Shown in pieces: positions 9,729 through 17,420 of a DNA stretch of 64,000 nucleotides (positions are counted from its first letter, which is position 1; each line of letters opens with the position of its first letter). The notes below the pieces were generated by a model. The model was given only the letters and a program-made list of their open reading frames with translations, was not told the origin of the DNA and ran no database searches. Source of the DNA: SABI01 sp028532915 (GTDB lineage Bacteria > Spirochaetota > Spirochaetia > Sphaerochaetales > Sphaerochaetaceae). The position numbers and the translations under genes were made by a program. The stretch covers positions 2,108,001 to 2,172,000 of the forward strand of contig OY781923.1 of assembly GCA_963677225.1 (NCBI GenBank). Direction: 5' to 3'.

Positions 9729-9750
9729 AGTTTTTTGCTTTACAGGAACG

Positions 9751-9775
9751 TCCCGTCTCGCTGGCGGGATTTTTA
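9751..9775 (+). terminator. Rho-independent terminator after the flavoprotein gene
   Basis: TCCCGTC (9751-9757) pairs with GGCGGGA (9763-9769) across a TCGCT loop, with one G-T wobble, and is followed by TTTTTATT. It ends the plus-strand transcript just before the convergent permease gene. Confidence 0.85.
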
Positions 9776-9791
9776 TTCACCTGATTTTTAT

Positions 9792-10325
9792 TCAGAAATT
9801 CTGAGCATTCTCGTAGAGGCGGTCGACTTCCTTTTTGCTGACCGTCAGAGAAAGCAGCTGTGCTATGATGATGACTCCCGGAATATCGATAAGAAGCCTG
9901 GTAACAGCGAATACGGGCCCCAGTGCGGCGATCTCAAACAAAAACATGGGTATCTTTGTCGTCGACCACGCTCCTATAAAGATCAGGACATTGGAGAACT
10001 TGACCCCTTTTTTCATAAAAACCGCCGCGACGGGAAAGGCTCCGTACAGAGGTCCTGCAGCCGCCGAACCGATGAGAAGAGCAAGAAGTATTCCTTTGAG
10101 ACCCGAACCTTCACCCATATGATAACTCATCGTCTCTTTCGAGATCCACACATCCAGCAGCCCGAGCAATATGAATATCGGCGGGATGACAAGCATCATT
10201 TCCTTGACCTGGATCTTCGAGATTGAGAACACGGACGCTGCGAACTCCATGTTGAAATATGATACGACAGCGAGAACGGCCAGGACGATCACGAGATTTC
10301 TGTATCTTCTAAATAGTTTTTTCAT
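9792..10325 (-). CDS. Half-size permease, second of a pair
   Basis: About 177 residues with four to five membrane helices, starting MKKLFRRYRN. The ATG at 10325 overlaps the stop of the upstream half-permease gene (ATGA), so translation is coupled. The segment GPLYGAFPVAAVFMKKG matches in layout the GFVAFPTAAMLLEGGAG segment of its partner, which suggests the two are the separated halves of a COG0701/UPF0718-type permease with internal repeat symmetry. The longer open frame reaching 10712 reads across the partner gene in the wrong frame. Substrate unknown; the neighbourhood suggests metalloid or thiol export. Confidence 0.8.
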   Translation of the reverse strand: MKKLFRRYRNLVIVLAVLAVVSYFNMEFAASVFSISKIQVKEMMLVIPPIFILLGLLDVWISKETMSYHMGEGSGLKGILLALLIGSAAAGPLYGAFPVAAVFMKKGVKFSNVLIFIGAWSTTKIPMFLFEIAALGPVFAVTRLLIDIPGVIIIAQLLSLTVSKKEVDRLYENAQNF

Positions 10326-10804
10326 AGTATGGTTACCACCTGACCGATAATAAATGCTACGAGAAACGAGAAGACGAATGCCAGAATGTTTCTGTAGATT
10401 GTTAGACGTCTGCCGAAGTAACTCATTTCGACAGGCAGGGTGACGATCCCTACCATCATGAGAGTGGAAATGAATGCGGCGATCTGCATATACCCTGCAC
10501 CGCCTTCCAGGAGCATCGCAGCAGTGGGAAATGCAACGAATCCGGGAATCAGAGTGACAGCTCCCACGATCGCAGCCGAAAGGACTCCGACCCAGCCCGA
10601 ATCGGAACCGATGATTTTCATGATCATCTCGGAATCCATGACGGTTAGGAGAACGGCAACGAAGATAAGCACCACGAGAAATTGAGGTAGGATATTCTCG
10701 AACGATTTCCATGCTTTATGCAGAGCCTTTCTGGTTTTGGATTTATCTTTCATAAACGAAATGCCCAGAAGGATGGCAGTCGCCCCATACAATACTATAT
10801 CCAT
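10322..10804 (-). CDS. Half-size permease, first of a pair
   Basis: About 160 residues with four to five membrane helices. The ATG at 10804 has AAGGA eight bases upstream; an in-frame GTG at 10825 is less well placed. The motif IPGFVAFPTAAMLLEGGAG in the middle is typical of UPF0718-type permeases. It overlaps the next gene by 4 bases. A membrane protein of this size is too short to be a full transporter, so a heterodimer with the following gene product is expected. It lies 135 bases downstream of the full-length permease gene and may be cotranscribed with it. Confidence 0.8.
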   Translation of the reverse strand: MDIVLYGATAILLGISFMKDKSKTRKALHKAWKSFENILPQFLVVLIFVAVLLTVMDSEMIMKIIGSDSGWVGVLSAAIVGAVTLIPGFVAFPTAAMLLEGGAGYMQIAAFISTLMMVGIVTLPVEMSYFGRRLTIYRNILAFVFSFLVAFIIGQVVTIL

Positions 10805-10939
10805 ATGTCTATTCCTTGTACTCACTTTTTACTATTCAGATAGGTTTTAATATGCGCTGAAGATACGTGTCAACGGGTAACCGAAGATCCGGCAGAAATG
10901 TCGGGTCTTTGGTATACGGATCGAATGTGTCGATAGTGA

Positions 10940-12124
10940 TCAGACGAACATTCCGAACACGAATCCCGCGGTTGTCGAGAAGACGACGACCAGCAGAACA
11001 TAGACTGCGGTCTTTTTGAAACCGAGTTCGCCGCCGATTACGAGCATTGAGGGAAGAGAAAGAGATGGACCTGCAAGAAGCAGAGCCAATGCCGGCCCCT
11101 GTCCCATCCCCGCACCGAGGAGTCCCTGAACTATAGGGATCTCTGTTAGAGTGGCAAAATACATGAACGCCCCTGAAATCGATGCGAAGAAGTTGGCGGC
11201 AAGGGAATTACCTCCGACCAGAGATTCAACCCACGTCGTCGGAATAAGAGCTTCCTGACCGGGTCTTCCCAGAAGGAATCCTGCGACCAGAACACCTGCA
11301 AACAAAAGAGGAAGGATCTGCAGTGCGAAATCTCTTGTAGCACCGCCCCATTCGACAATCTCATCTTTCGAGAACCAGCGTACGAGAGAGTAGACAAGAC
11401 CTATGGCAAAGACTCCTGTGATCCAGTATTTGGCAGTATAGATAAGGTCCCACAGCCTGCTCGCTCCGCTTGAAGGAGCCCAGTTGATGAACACGAGTAT
11501 TCCGATCATCGAGATCATGAACACTATCATCTGCCCCAGAGACCGTGCCTCGGGTCCTCCGATATTCTTGAACAGCCGCTCGTCTGCAAGTCTTTTCTCA
11601 TCGTCTTTCTTGAAGATAGTCTGCATGATAAGACCGATGATGAAGGCGAATACCACCGAAACGACCATTCTGGTCAGTCCCAGCTGCCATCCGAAGACTT
11701 TGTAGGAAAGAACGATCGCAAGGATGTTGATCGCAGGTCCCGAATAAAGGAAAGAGACGGCAGGGCCGAGTCCGGCACCCTTTTTATAGATACCTTTGAA
11801 CAGAGGAAGGATCGTACATGAACATACAGCGAGGATTGCTCCCGAAACCGATGCCACAGAATAGGCAACGATCTTTTTCGCTTTCGGGCCGAGGTACTTC
11901 ATCACAGCCTGCTGGTTGAGAAATACCACTACAGCTCCTGCAATGAACATCGCCGGGACCACACAGAGCAACACATGCTCGTGGGCATAATCGGCGAGCA
12001 TCAGAAAGGCTTCCTGGATCGCGGTGCTGACTCTGGGATTAGAGAAAGGAATGAAAAATACAGTGAGGAAAACTCCGATGATGAGCAGAAGTTTTCTATT
12101 CGGTGTCAATTCTTTTTTTGCCAT
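10940..12124 (-). CDS. COG0701/ArsP-like permease
   Basis: A 394-residue membrane protein with about ten to eleven helices in two related halves. The conserved motif AVCSCTILPLFKGIYKKGAG, with paired cysteines, and the SFLYSGPAINILAI segment are hallmarks of the UPF0718/ArsP permease family, some members of which export trivalent organoarsenicals. It is the third gene of an operon with a thioredoxin-like protein and a DGC-domain protein; its ATG overlaps the DGC stop codon by one base (TAATG). The cysteine pair and the redox neighbours suggest export of a thiol-reactive metalloid or sulfur compound; the exact substrate cannot be told. Confidence 0.87.
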   Translation of the reverse strand: MAKKELTPNRKLLLIIGVFLTVFFIPFSNPRVSTAIQEAFLMLADYAHEHVLLCVVPAMFIAGAVVVFLNQQAVMKYLGPKAKKIVAYSVASVSGAILAVCSCTILPLFKGIYKKGAGLGPAVSFLYSGPAINILAIVLSYKVFGWQLGLTRMVVSVVFAFIIGLIMQTIFKKDDEKRLADERLFKNIGGPEARSLGQMIVFMISMIGILVFINWAPSSGASRLWDLIYTAKYWITGVFAIGLVYSLVRWFSKDEIVEWGGATRDFALQILPLLFAGVLVAGFLLGRPGQEALIPTTWVESLVGGNSLAANFFASISGAFMYFATLTEIPIVQGLLGAGMGQGPALALLLAGPSLSLPSMLVIGGELGFKKTAVYVLLVVVFSTTAGFVFGMFV

Positions 12125-12510
12125 TACTGTATCCTCTCAGAAATTCTATCAGCCAGAGAATCTGTCAGTTCCGCTGTGATGGGGGTCTCTCCTTTGACAA
12201 CACCGAAATCGGTGATCAGGTAGTGGTCAAAAGGAAGATTCCTCTCTTTGAAGATCCGAGCTCCGCAGCCGACTTTACATCCGTCGATCACAACATTCTT
12301 TCCCGATTCACCTGCAGAGACTATAAAGCCTGAAAGGGAGGCTCCTACAGCTGCCAGACAGGTCATAGCCCCAACGTTCCGGGAGGAAAGAGTTCTGGCT
12401 ACACTATCTGCTGCGAGCCCGGTATTCGATCCTCCCGAACAGGCGTAAATGAGGGTGACACCACCCTCATTATCACTCGAACATGAACATGAACACGAAC
12501 AACCCATCAT
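12124..12510 (-). CDS. DGC-domain putative zinc-binding protein
   Basis: A 128-residue protein that begins with a cysteine-rich run (MMGCSCSCSCSS) followed by a DGC-type domain: YACSGGSNTG near the start, then MTCLAAVGA and VIDGCKVGCGARIF, where the D-G-C motif that names the family is present. Such proteins are thought to bind zinc or another soft metal through their cysteines and are often found beside thioredoxin-like proteins and permeases. It overlaps the upstream thioredoxin-like gene by 4 bases. The N-terminal CSCSCS run adds more metal ligands. Function is not established for the family. Confidence 0.85.
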   Translation of the reverse strand: MMGCSCSCSCSSDNEGGVTLIYACSGGSNTGLAADSVARTLSSRNVGAMTCLAAVGASLSGFIVSAGESGKNVVIDGCKVGCGARIFKERNLPFDHYLITDFGVVKGETPITAELTDSLADRISERIQ

Positions 12511-12746
12511 TCACCTTCCTTGATGTACGCGGCAATCTGGTCTTTATTCAGCACTTTGCCTGCGCTTTTGACCTCTCCGTCAACGGCTAGAGCCGGAGTC
12601 ATCATAACTCCCATCTCCATGATCTCATCGATGTCGGTGATCTTCTCGATAACAGCATCGATCTTGTGTTCCTCGACAGCTTTTTTAGCATTCGCTTCGA
12701 GTGCCTTGCATTTGGGACATCCTGTCCCGAGTATCTGAATTGTCAT
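12507..12746 (-). CDS. Small thioredoxin-like redox protein (CxxC)
   Basis: A 79-residue protein with the glutaredoxin-like fold of the redox-active disulfide protein 2 family: beta strand MTIQILGTGCPKCKALEANA with a CPKC active site near residue 10, and a cis-proline region MMTPALAVDG. It is the first gene of the operon and probably passes electrons to, or takes a bound metal or thiol from, the DGC protein and permease. A ribosome site (AAGGAGA) precedes the ATG, and the transcript starts from the palindrome-bearing promoter at 12761-12833. Confidence 0.9.
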   Translation of the reverse strand: MTIQILGTGCPKCKALEANAKKAVEEHKIDAVIEKITDIDEIMEMGVMMTPALAVDGEVKSAGKVLNKDQIAAYIKEGE

Positions 12747-12760
12747 ATGCGTTCTCCTTA

Positions 12761-12833
12761 GTTTCCATTATTGGAAACTATGGAATAAGTGTCAATAGTT
12801 TTTGAAGACAAAGTTTCCATTTTTTGAAACTTA
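12761..12833 (-). promoter_or_regulatory. Promoter with two related palindromic operators
   Basis: Reading on the minus strand, TTGACA (12791-12796) and AATAAT (12768-12773) are separated by 17 bases. The -10 box lies inside a near-perfect palindrome, AGTTTCCA-TTAT-TGGAAACT (12761-12780). A second, related palindrome, AAGTTTC-n8-GAAACTT (12812-12833), lies upstream of the -35. Two copies of GTTTC-n8-GAAAC flanking a promoter is the usual arrangement for repression by a dimeric winged-helix regulator such as ArsR. The regulator may be the ArsR protein encoded at 7.9 kb, but its own promoter has a different palindrome. Confidence 0.8.
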
Positions 12834-12849
12834 AGAAAAGGAGGGGCAA

Positions 12850-13047
12850 TCAGCTGTCGATGATGGAGCAGACTCTGCCGACCAGACCTGAGGTGAGTCT
12901 CACTTTGATTCCGTGGGGATGAAATTGAGAGTTTGTAAGAATATCTTTGACGATGCCCCGGGTAAGTTTTCCGCTTCTCTGGTCTTCTTTGAGAATCACA
13001 TCCACTTCAATTCCCGCTTTGATATTCTCCCTGTTGTTCCCGTTCAT
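12850..13047 (-). CDS. YwbE family protein (DUF2196)
   Basis: A 65-residue protein from the ATG at 13047, which has GAGGTGA just upstream. It contains the family core: IKAGIEVDVILKEDQRSGKL, then RGIVKDILTNSQFHPHGIKV and a final VGRV turn. YwbE-like proteins are widespread small basic beta-rich proteins of unknown function. The longer open frame reaching 13116 is not supported by a start site. It is separated by a promoter region from the thioredoxin-like gene. Confidence 0.85.
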   Translation of the reverse strand: MNGNNRENIKAGIEVDVILKEDQRSGKLTRGIVKDILTNSQFHPHGIKVRLTSGLVGRVCSIIDS

Positions 13048-13302
13048 ACTCACCTCGCAGACAAAGTATAGCTTTCTGCAGGAAAAAGATGAACACCCTG
13101 TCGCCTCCCACTTCAAAGAAGTATCAGGGAAAATGCCATTTTTTTGCTTTTTTATGTATATACTCGATATTCTGAGGTATTATGATAGCAACATCAGAGT
13201 GAAATTGGGACACATTTTCAGAGAAGATGCAGCTTTTGCCTATTCAGTTGCTCCTCCGTCATCTGCTTTAGTATTTCCATCCTGCTCTGTAAGGAGGATC
13301 AG

Positions 13303-14757
13303 ATGAATCATAAGAAGGTAACGGTCGCGATGGCTGTCATACTTTTGTACACTCTTTGTACAATCGGTGCAGTTACGACACAGCAGATAAGCGAAGCAAT
13401 CGAGGGATACAGAAATTGTGAGATACACAGTGCTCTGACGAAACGGGCATTTCGCACCGTCAGCAGCGCGCAGGTGTATGAAGGTGCCATAGGATACACC
13501 ATACCGGGTTGCAACGGAAATATCTCGATGACAAAGTACTATCTTGATGACGGGTGTACACTTGATTGTTTCGATACACTGGAAGAACTTCTCAGCTCCA
13601 CCCTATTCGTATCTACTATCAGAGATTCTTTCAGATTGAACGATATAGAGGACGGATTGCTGTTTCAGCAGTTTCTCTATGAAGTGGACGAAGAATATTT
13701 CAATGAAGGCTTCTTCTTTGAAGATAATACATGGTATTTCGTCAGGGACGAATTTTTCGGAGACCTGGAAGCATGGATAGCCTTCACAGATGAGAACGGC
13801 ACCATCGTTTCACTCGAACACACCAATGACGGATCTTTCGTCATGAGCGATCAGAGGTACGAGGATGTGTCAACTGACTTCAGAAACGAAAAAAGAGTTG
13901 AGCATGAGATCCCTTCTGCGGTTTCAGACGGCATCCGGGAATCTCTGAAACAGCAGTTCGTCTCAAAGATCACCGTTGATCCTATCAATGATCCTGCGAT
14001 CGCCTCCATCTGTTCGGCACATCTGTTCAACTGCGAAATTGCGATCATCACCACCTATGAGGATATGACGAGCACATCCTATTACGATATTCTCGCCTCA
14101 GAGTCGGAGAATGAGACAGCCTTCTATGAAGATACTACAGAATTCGTATCGTCCTCACTATTTGTAAAAAGTCTCAGCAGGGATTTCCTGCTTGTCGATG
14201 ACCATGCCGCTGCACGATTCGAAACTGTCCTTGATCTTCTTACGGATTTTGACAGAACAGAGAAGACTCGATTCGAACGAAACGGCCGATGGATATTCAT
14301 ACGTGATGAATTCTTCGATGATGGAAGAGGTTTTTTTGTTGATACGGACAAGAGCGGATCGATCACGCAGATCGAATACAGCTGGGAGATTCCTCTGGAG
14401 GGAGTGGAAGTTGAAGTAGAAGAACCCTTTGATGAATCAGAGGTAGTGTGGAATTTCGATCTGATGGAACCGGGATCGACTGATATCACGATCTCGAAAG
14501 ATGAGAATATCTTTGTCTCCATAGAATTCAATGAGTGGGCTTCTAATAAGATCGGAGGGTGGATCGGAACTTTTGTGAACGGTCAAATGGCCGGCATGCT
14601 TGCCGGCACATCGATCTCTACACCTTTCATGGATACCATCCCGGGTGAATATCTGACAGAGGGAGAACAGGTAGTCTCATACAGACTGCTTCGACCCGGC
14701 CGTGATTACGATAATCCCATAGCATCGGTCGATTTGACTATCACTGTCACCGACTAG
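13303..14757 (+). CDS. Secreted or anchored protein with an internal duplication, function unknown
   Basis: A 484-residue protein with an N-terminal signal or membrane anchor (about residues 5-23). Residues 100-175 and 285-360 are two copies of one domain: each runs from a LFV(S/K) start through WYFVRDEFFGD or WIFIRDEFFDD to an acidic (F)TDENGTI or VDTDKSGSI turn and an (L/I)E(H/Y) end. The C-terminal 110 residues form a different, beta-rich domain. Several cysteines lie between the helix and the first repeat and between repeats. I recognise no family. It stands alone, with a GGAGG ribosome site before the ATG. Confidence 0.75.
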   Translation: MNHKKVTVAMAVILLYTLCTIGAVTTQQISEAIEGYRNCEIHSALTKRAFRTVSSAQVYEGAIGYTIPGCNGNISMTKYYLDDGCTLDCFDTLEELLSSTLFVSTIRDSFRLNDIEDGLLFQQFLYEVDEEYFNEGFFFEDNTWYFVRDEFFGDLEAWIAFTDENGTIVSLEHTNDGSFVMSDQRYEDVSTDFRNEKRVEHEIPSAVSDGIRESLKQQFVSKITVDPINDPAIASICSAHLFNCEIAIITTYEDMTSTSYYDILASESENETAFYEDTTEFVSSSLFVKSLSRDFLLVDDHAAARFETVLDLLTDFDRTEKTRFERNGRWIFIRDEFFDDGRGFFVDTDKSGSITQIEYSWEIPLEGVEVEVEEPFDESEVVWNFDLMEPGSTDITISKDENIFVSIEFNEWASNKIGGWIGTFVNGQMAGMLAGTSISTPFMDTIPGEYLTEGEQVVSYRLLRPGRDYDNPIASVDLTITVTD

Positions 14758-14761
14758 GTCC

Positions 14762-15133
14762 TTACAGCAGCCTCTCCGCTCCGCTGTATATTTCTTTTGT
14801 GTTTATGACCAGAGCTCCGTGACCGGGGTGTTTGGTCGGATTCCATTCTTTCATCCAGCTGTACAGCGGACCGCTTGTGATGTACTCGAAATCACCTTTT
14901 ACCTGATAGGATTTTCCTTCCGTCGTTATGAAAAGGACTGAAACTGTATGAACCCTCTCTATATTCTTCTTTGTCTTGGTAAAATAGTTGTCCGCTACGA
15001 CAATGCGTCCGTCATCACTCAGATTCACACAGGTGGCGTAGATGCTGTTTGGAACCCCCTGTGCATCAACGGTAGTCAGGATAACCGCGTCCTCTTTCTT
15101 TTCCCATGCTGCTTTCAATAGATCACTTTTCAT
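14762..15133 (-). CDS. Pyridoxamine 5'-phosphate oxidase-like FMN-binding protein
   Basis: About 123 residues in the split-barrel FMN-binding fold. The typical opening VILTTVDAQGVPNSIYATC and the following IVVADNYFTKTKKNI segment are those of the PNPOx-like flavin reductase or sulfur-metabolism group. I start at the ATG at 15133, where AAAGGA lies seven bases upstream; a longer frame to 15226 overlaps the next gene and has no support. It is convergent with the duplicated secreted protein. It probably binds FMN and reduces or senses a small substrate; the reaction is unknown. Confidence 0.82.
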   Translation of the reverse strand: MKSDLLKAAWEKKEDAVILTTVDAQGVPNSIYATCVNLSDDGRIVVADNYFTKTKKNIERVHTVSVLFITTEGKSYQVKGDFEYITSGPLYSWMKEWNPTKHPGHGALVINTKEIYSGAERLL

Positions 15134-15222
15134 AGTCACATCCTTTTCGTTATAAAATTCCGGTATATCCATTGTACCTTTTATGTCTTTAATTTCAACG
15201 GGTAAACGGAGAAAAACACGAT

Positions 15223-15747
15223 TCAATTGGTAACGAGGGTGAAGGTGACATCCGCAGAGTACTCACCTTCTCCTGCACTCCCCCAGTCTTCACTGTCCAG
15301 TTCAGCCGAGAACTCGGCAGGGACGACTCTCATTCCATGCCGTCGGGGGAAGGTCACAAAATGTGTAACACTTGAGCTGCTTCCGCTGTTGTCGACCTCA
15401 AGAGGGGATCCGATCGAATAGCCGTCACCGGCGACAGGGGTTATCGTATATCCGATTTTCGTGGTACTGCCTGAGGCGGACATCGCCGCTCCTGACAGGT
15501 TCACAAAATATTCTGTATAGGAATTCGTCCGAAGGTTGACATAAGCGGTCTGAGCTGCGGCAGACGCATATGTCAGAGTAAGATCTTCATCTTCGTTATT
15601 CCACCAGTGCCCGTTTCTGAGAGGGCTCGATGACAGTTTGATGAAATTCTCTCCATCTACCTGCGATTGAAGTGTCAATGTCACCGAGGAAAAAATGAAT
15701 GTGCATGCGCACAACAAGACAGATACAACTGCAATGATCTTTCTCAT
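15223..15747 (-). CDS. Secreted beta-rich protein of unknown function
   Basis: A 174-residue protein with a clear signal peptide (about 1-20, cleavage near FSS). The mature part is rich in Ser, Thr, Gly and Asn and in alternating hydrophobic residues, as in small beta-sandwich surface or pilus-like proteins. No cysteine is left after the signal. It has no recognisable domain. RBS AAGGA precedes the ATG, and there is a 319-base gap upstream. Confidence 0.7.
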   Translation of the reverse strand: MRKIIAVVSVLLCACTFIFSSVTLTLQSQVDGENFIKLSSSPLRNGHWWNNEDEDLTLTYASAAAQTAYVNLRTNSYTEYFVNLSGAAMSASGSTTKIGYTITPVAGDGYSIGSPLEVDNSGSSSSVTHFVTFPRRHGMRVVPAEFSAELDSEDWGSAGEGEYSADVTFTLVTN

Positions 15748-16066
15748 AGGAACCTTCCTTATTCTGATTTAGGATATATAAAGTCTTCAATCTTATATCA
15801 AAATAATAAGCCCACTAATGTCTTATGTCAATTGTTTTCTGTAATATATTACTGTTTGACATAGAGTTAACTTATCACCTTTAAATATATATTCATGCAA
15901 TTCCTCTCACTTCTATCATATTTGATTATTTGTCTGTGTAATTCTCAGGGAAATGCGAAAATTTTACTACGTGTGTGAGAAATGGATAAAAAGGATCAAT
16001 TATGCACCATTTTTCCTGTGCAGTTTCCCCTACATATTGTACTATGTTTGAATCAGAGGAGATGAT
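15748..16066. other. Intergenic region, AT-rich
   Basis: This divergent region between the secreted protein and the MFS gene holds AT-rich promoter DNA, with a direct palindrome around GAGTTAACTT near 15862. I see no gene, RNA or clear operator in it. Confidence 0.5.
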
Positions 16067-17380
16067 ATGCAGGATTCACGCAAAGCAATTTTTTCATGGG
16101 CATTATATGATTGGGCAAACAGTGCATTTGCGACTACGGTTATGGCCGGGTTCTTTCCCATTTTCTTCAGTTCGTACTGGTCCGCAGCACATACAGCACA
16201 GCAGAGCACCTTCTATCTCGGATTGGCAAACTCTCTTGAAGCGATCTTCGTTGCCGTTCTTGCTCCCGTTCTCGGTTCGATCGCCGACAGAGGAAGCTAC
16301 AAAAGAAGATTCCTCATCTTCTTCACCTTCATCGGATGTGTGATGACGATGAGCCTGTGGTTCGTCCAAAGCGGGATGTGGCCTCTTGCTGTCATCTATT
16401 ACATCCTCGCCACAATCGGATTTTCCGGGTCACTGATCTTCTATGATTCACTGCTCCCTGCGGTGGCATCCGAGAAGAAAGTCGATTTCGTCTCTTCGCT
16501 TGGGTACGGGATGGGGTACATAGGCGGCGGTCTTCTTTTTCTTGTGAACGTGCTGATGTATCTGAAGCCTCAAGCTTTCGGCTTTGCAGACGAGGTACAG
16601 GCTGTCAAAGCCTCATTCGTTTCAGTCGGAATATGGTGGGCGCTGTTCACGATCCCTCTTATATTATTTGTGAAAGAACCTCAGAACCCGTCCAAGACTA
16701 CAGCGGCAAAAGCTGTGAAAGATGGTCTCGGTCAGCTGAAACATACTTTCAAAGCGATCCGCGACCTCAAGGTCGTCGGTTTGTTCCTCCTCGCCTACTG
16801 GTTCTACATCGACGGGGTCGATACGATCATCCGAATGGCTGTCGATTACGGTACGGCTATAGGATTTCCGGCATCCTCTCTCATTGTAGCTCTGCTGATC
16901 ACCCAGTTTGTCGCTTTCCCTTCGGCGATACTTTACAATCTCCTCGGCAGGATATGGGGAGTGAAGAAAGCTCTCCTTGCAGCCATAACAGCCTACGGGT
17001 TCATCGCAGTCCTCGGCTACTTCATGAGTGAAACATGGCACTTCTATGCACTGGCGGTTATGATAGGACTGTTTCAGGGAGGGATTCAGGCGCTGAGCAG
17101 AAGCTACTATACCCGACTGATCCCCACCGAGTTCTCGGCCGAGTTCTTCGGTTTCTACAATATGCTCGGAAAATTCGCGGCGATCATAGGCCCGGTGCTC
17201 ATCGGAATAGTCACGATCACGACAGGAAGCAACAGACTCGGTATTCTTTCGATTATCATTCTGTTCATCGTCGGAGGCCTTCTTCTTTCCAAAGTCGATG
17301 AGAGAAAAAGTAAAGAAGCTTTGAAATCATTCAGAGAGAGTATAGTAGCAAAAGAACTGGAAGAAGAAGCTCTGAAATAG
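16067..17380 (+). CDS. MFS transporter, UMF1/Atg22-like family
   Basis: A 437-residue membrane protein with about twelve helices. It opens AIFSWALYDWANSAFATTV, the signature of the UMF1/Atg22 group of the major facilitator superfamily, and has SIADRGSYKRR in the loop after helix two. Members are predicted exporters of amino acids or small metabolites. A GAGGAGA ribosome site precedes the ATG. It is monocistronic and converges on feoB. Confidence 0.9.
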   Translation: MQDSRKAIFSWALYDWANSAFATTVMAGFFPIFFSSYWSAAHTAQQSTFYLGLANSLEAIFVAVLAPVLGSIADRGSYKRRFLIFFTFIGCVMTMSLWFVQSGMWPLAVIYYILATIGFSGSLIFYDSLLPAVASEKKVDFVSSLGYGMGYIGGGLLFLVNVLMYLKPQAFGFADEVQAVKASFVSVGIWWALFTIPLILFVKEPQNPSKTTAAKAVKDGLGQLKHTFKAIRDLKVVGLFLLAYWFYIDGVDTIIRMAVDYGTAIGFPASSLIVALLITQFVAFPSAILYNLLGRIWGVKKALLAAITAYGFIAVLGYFMSETWHFYALAVMIGLFQGGIQALSRSYYTRLIPTEFSAEFFGFYNMLGKFAAIIGPVLIGIVTITTGSNRLGILSIIILFIVGGLLLSKVDERKSKEALKSFRESIVAKELEEEALK

Positions 17381-17386
17381 AAGAGA

Positions 17387-17413
17387 GACAGCAGCTCTTG
17401 ACTGCCGCTGTTT
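17387..17413. terminator. Possible bidirectional terminator between convergent genes
   Basis: ACAGCAGC (17388-17395) pairs with GCCGCTGT (17404-17411) with one mismatch. The flanks are A-rich on one side and TTTCATCATT on the other. The hairpin lies between the MFS and feoB genes, so it could end both transcripts, but the T-tract is weak. Confidence 0.4.
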
Positions 17414-17420
17414 CATCATT

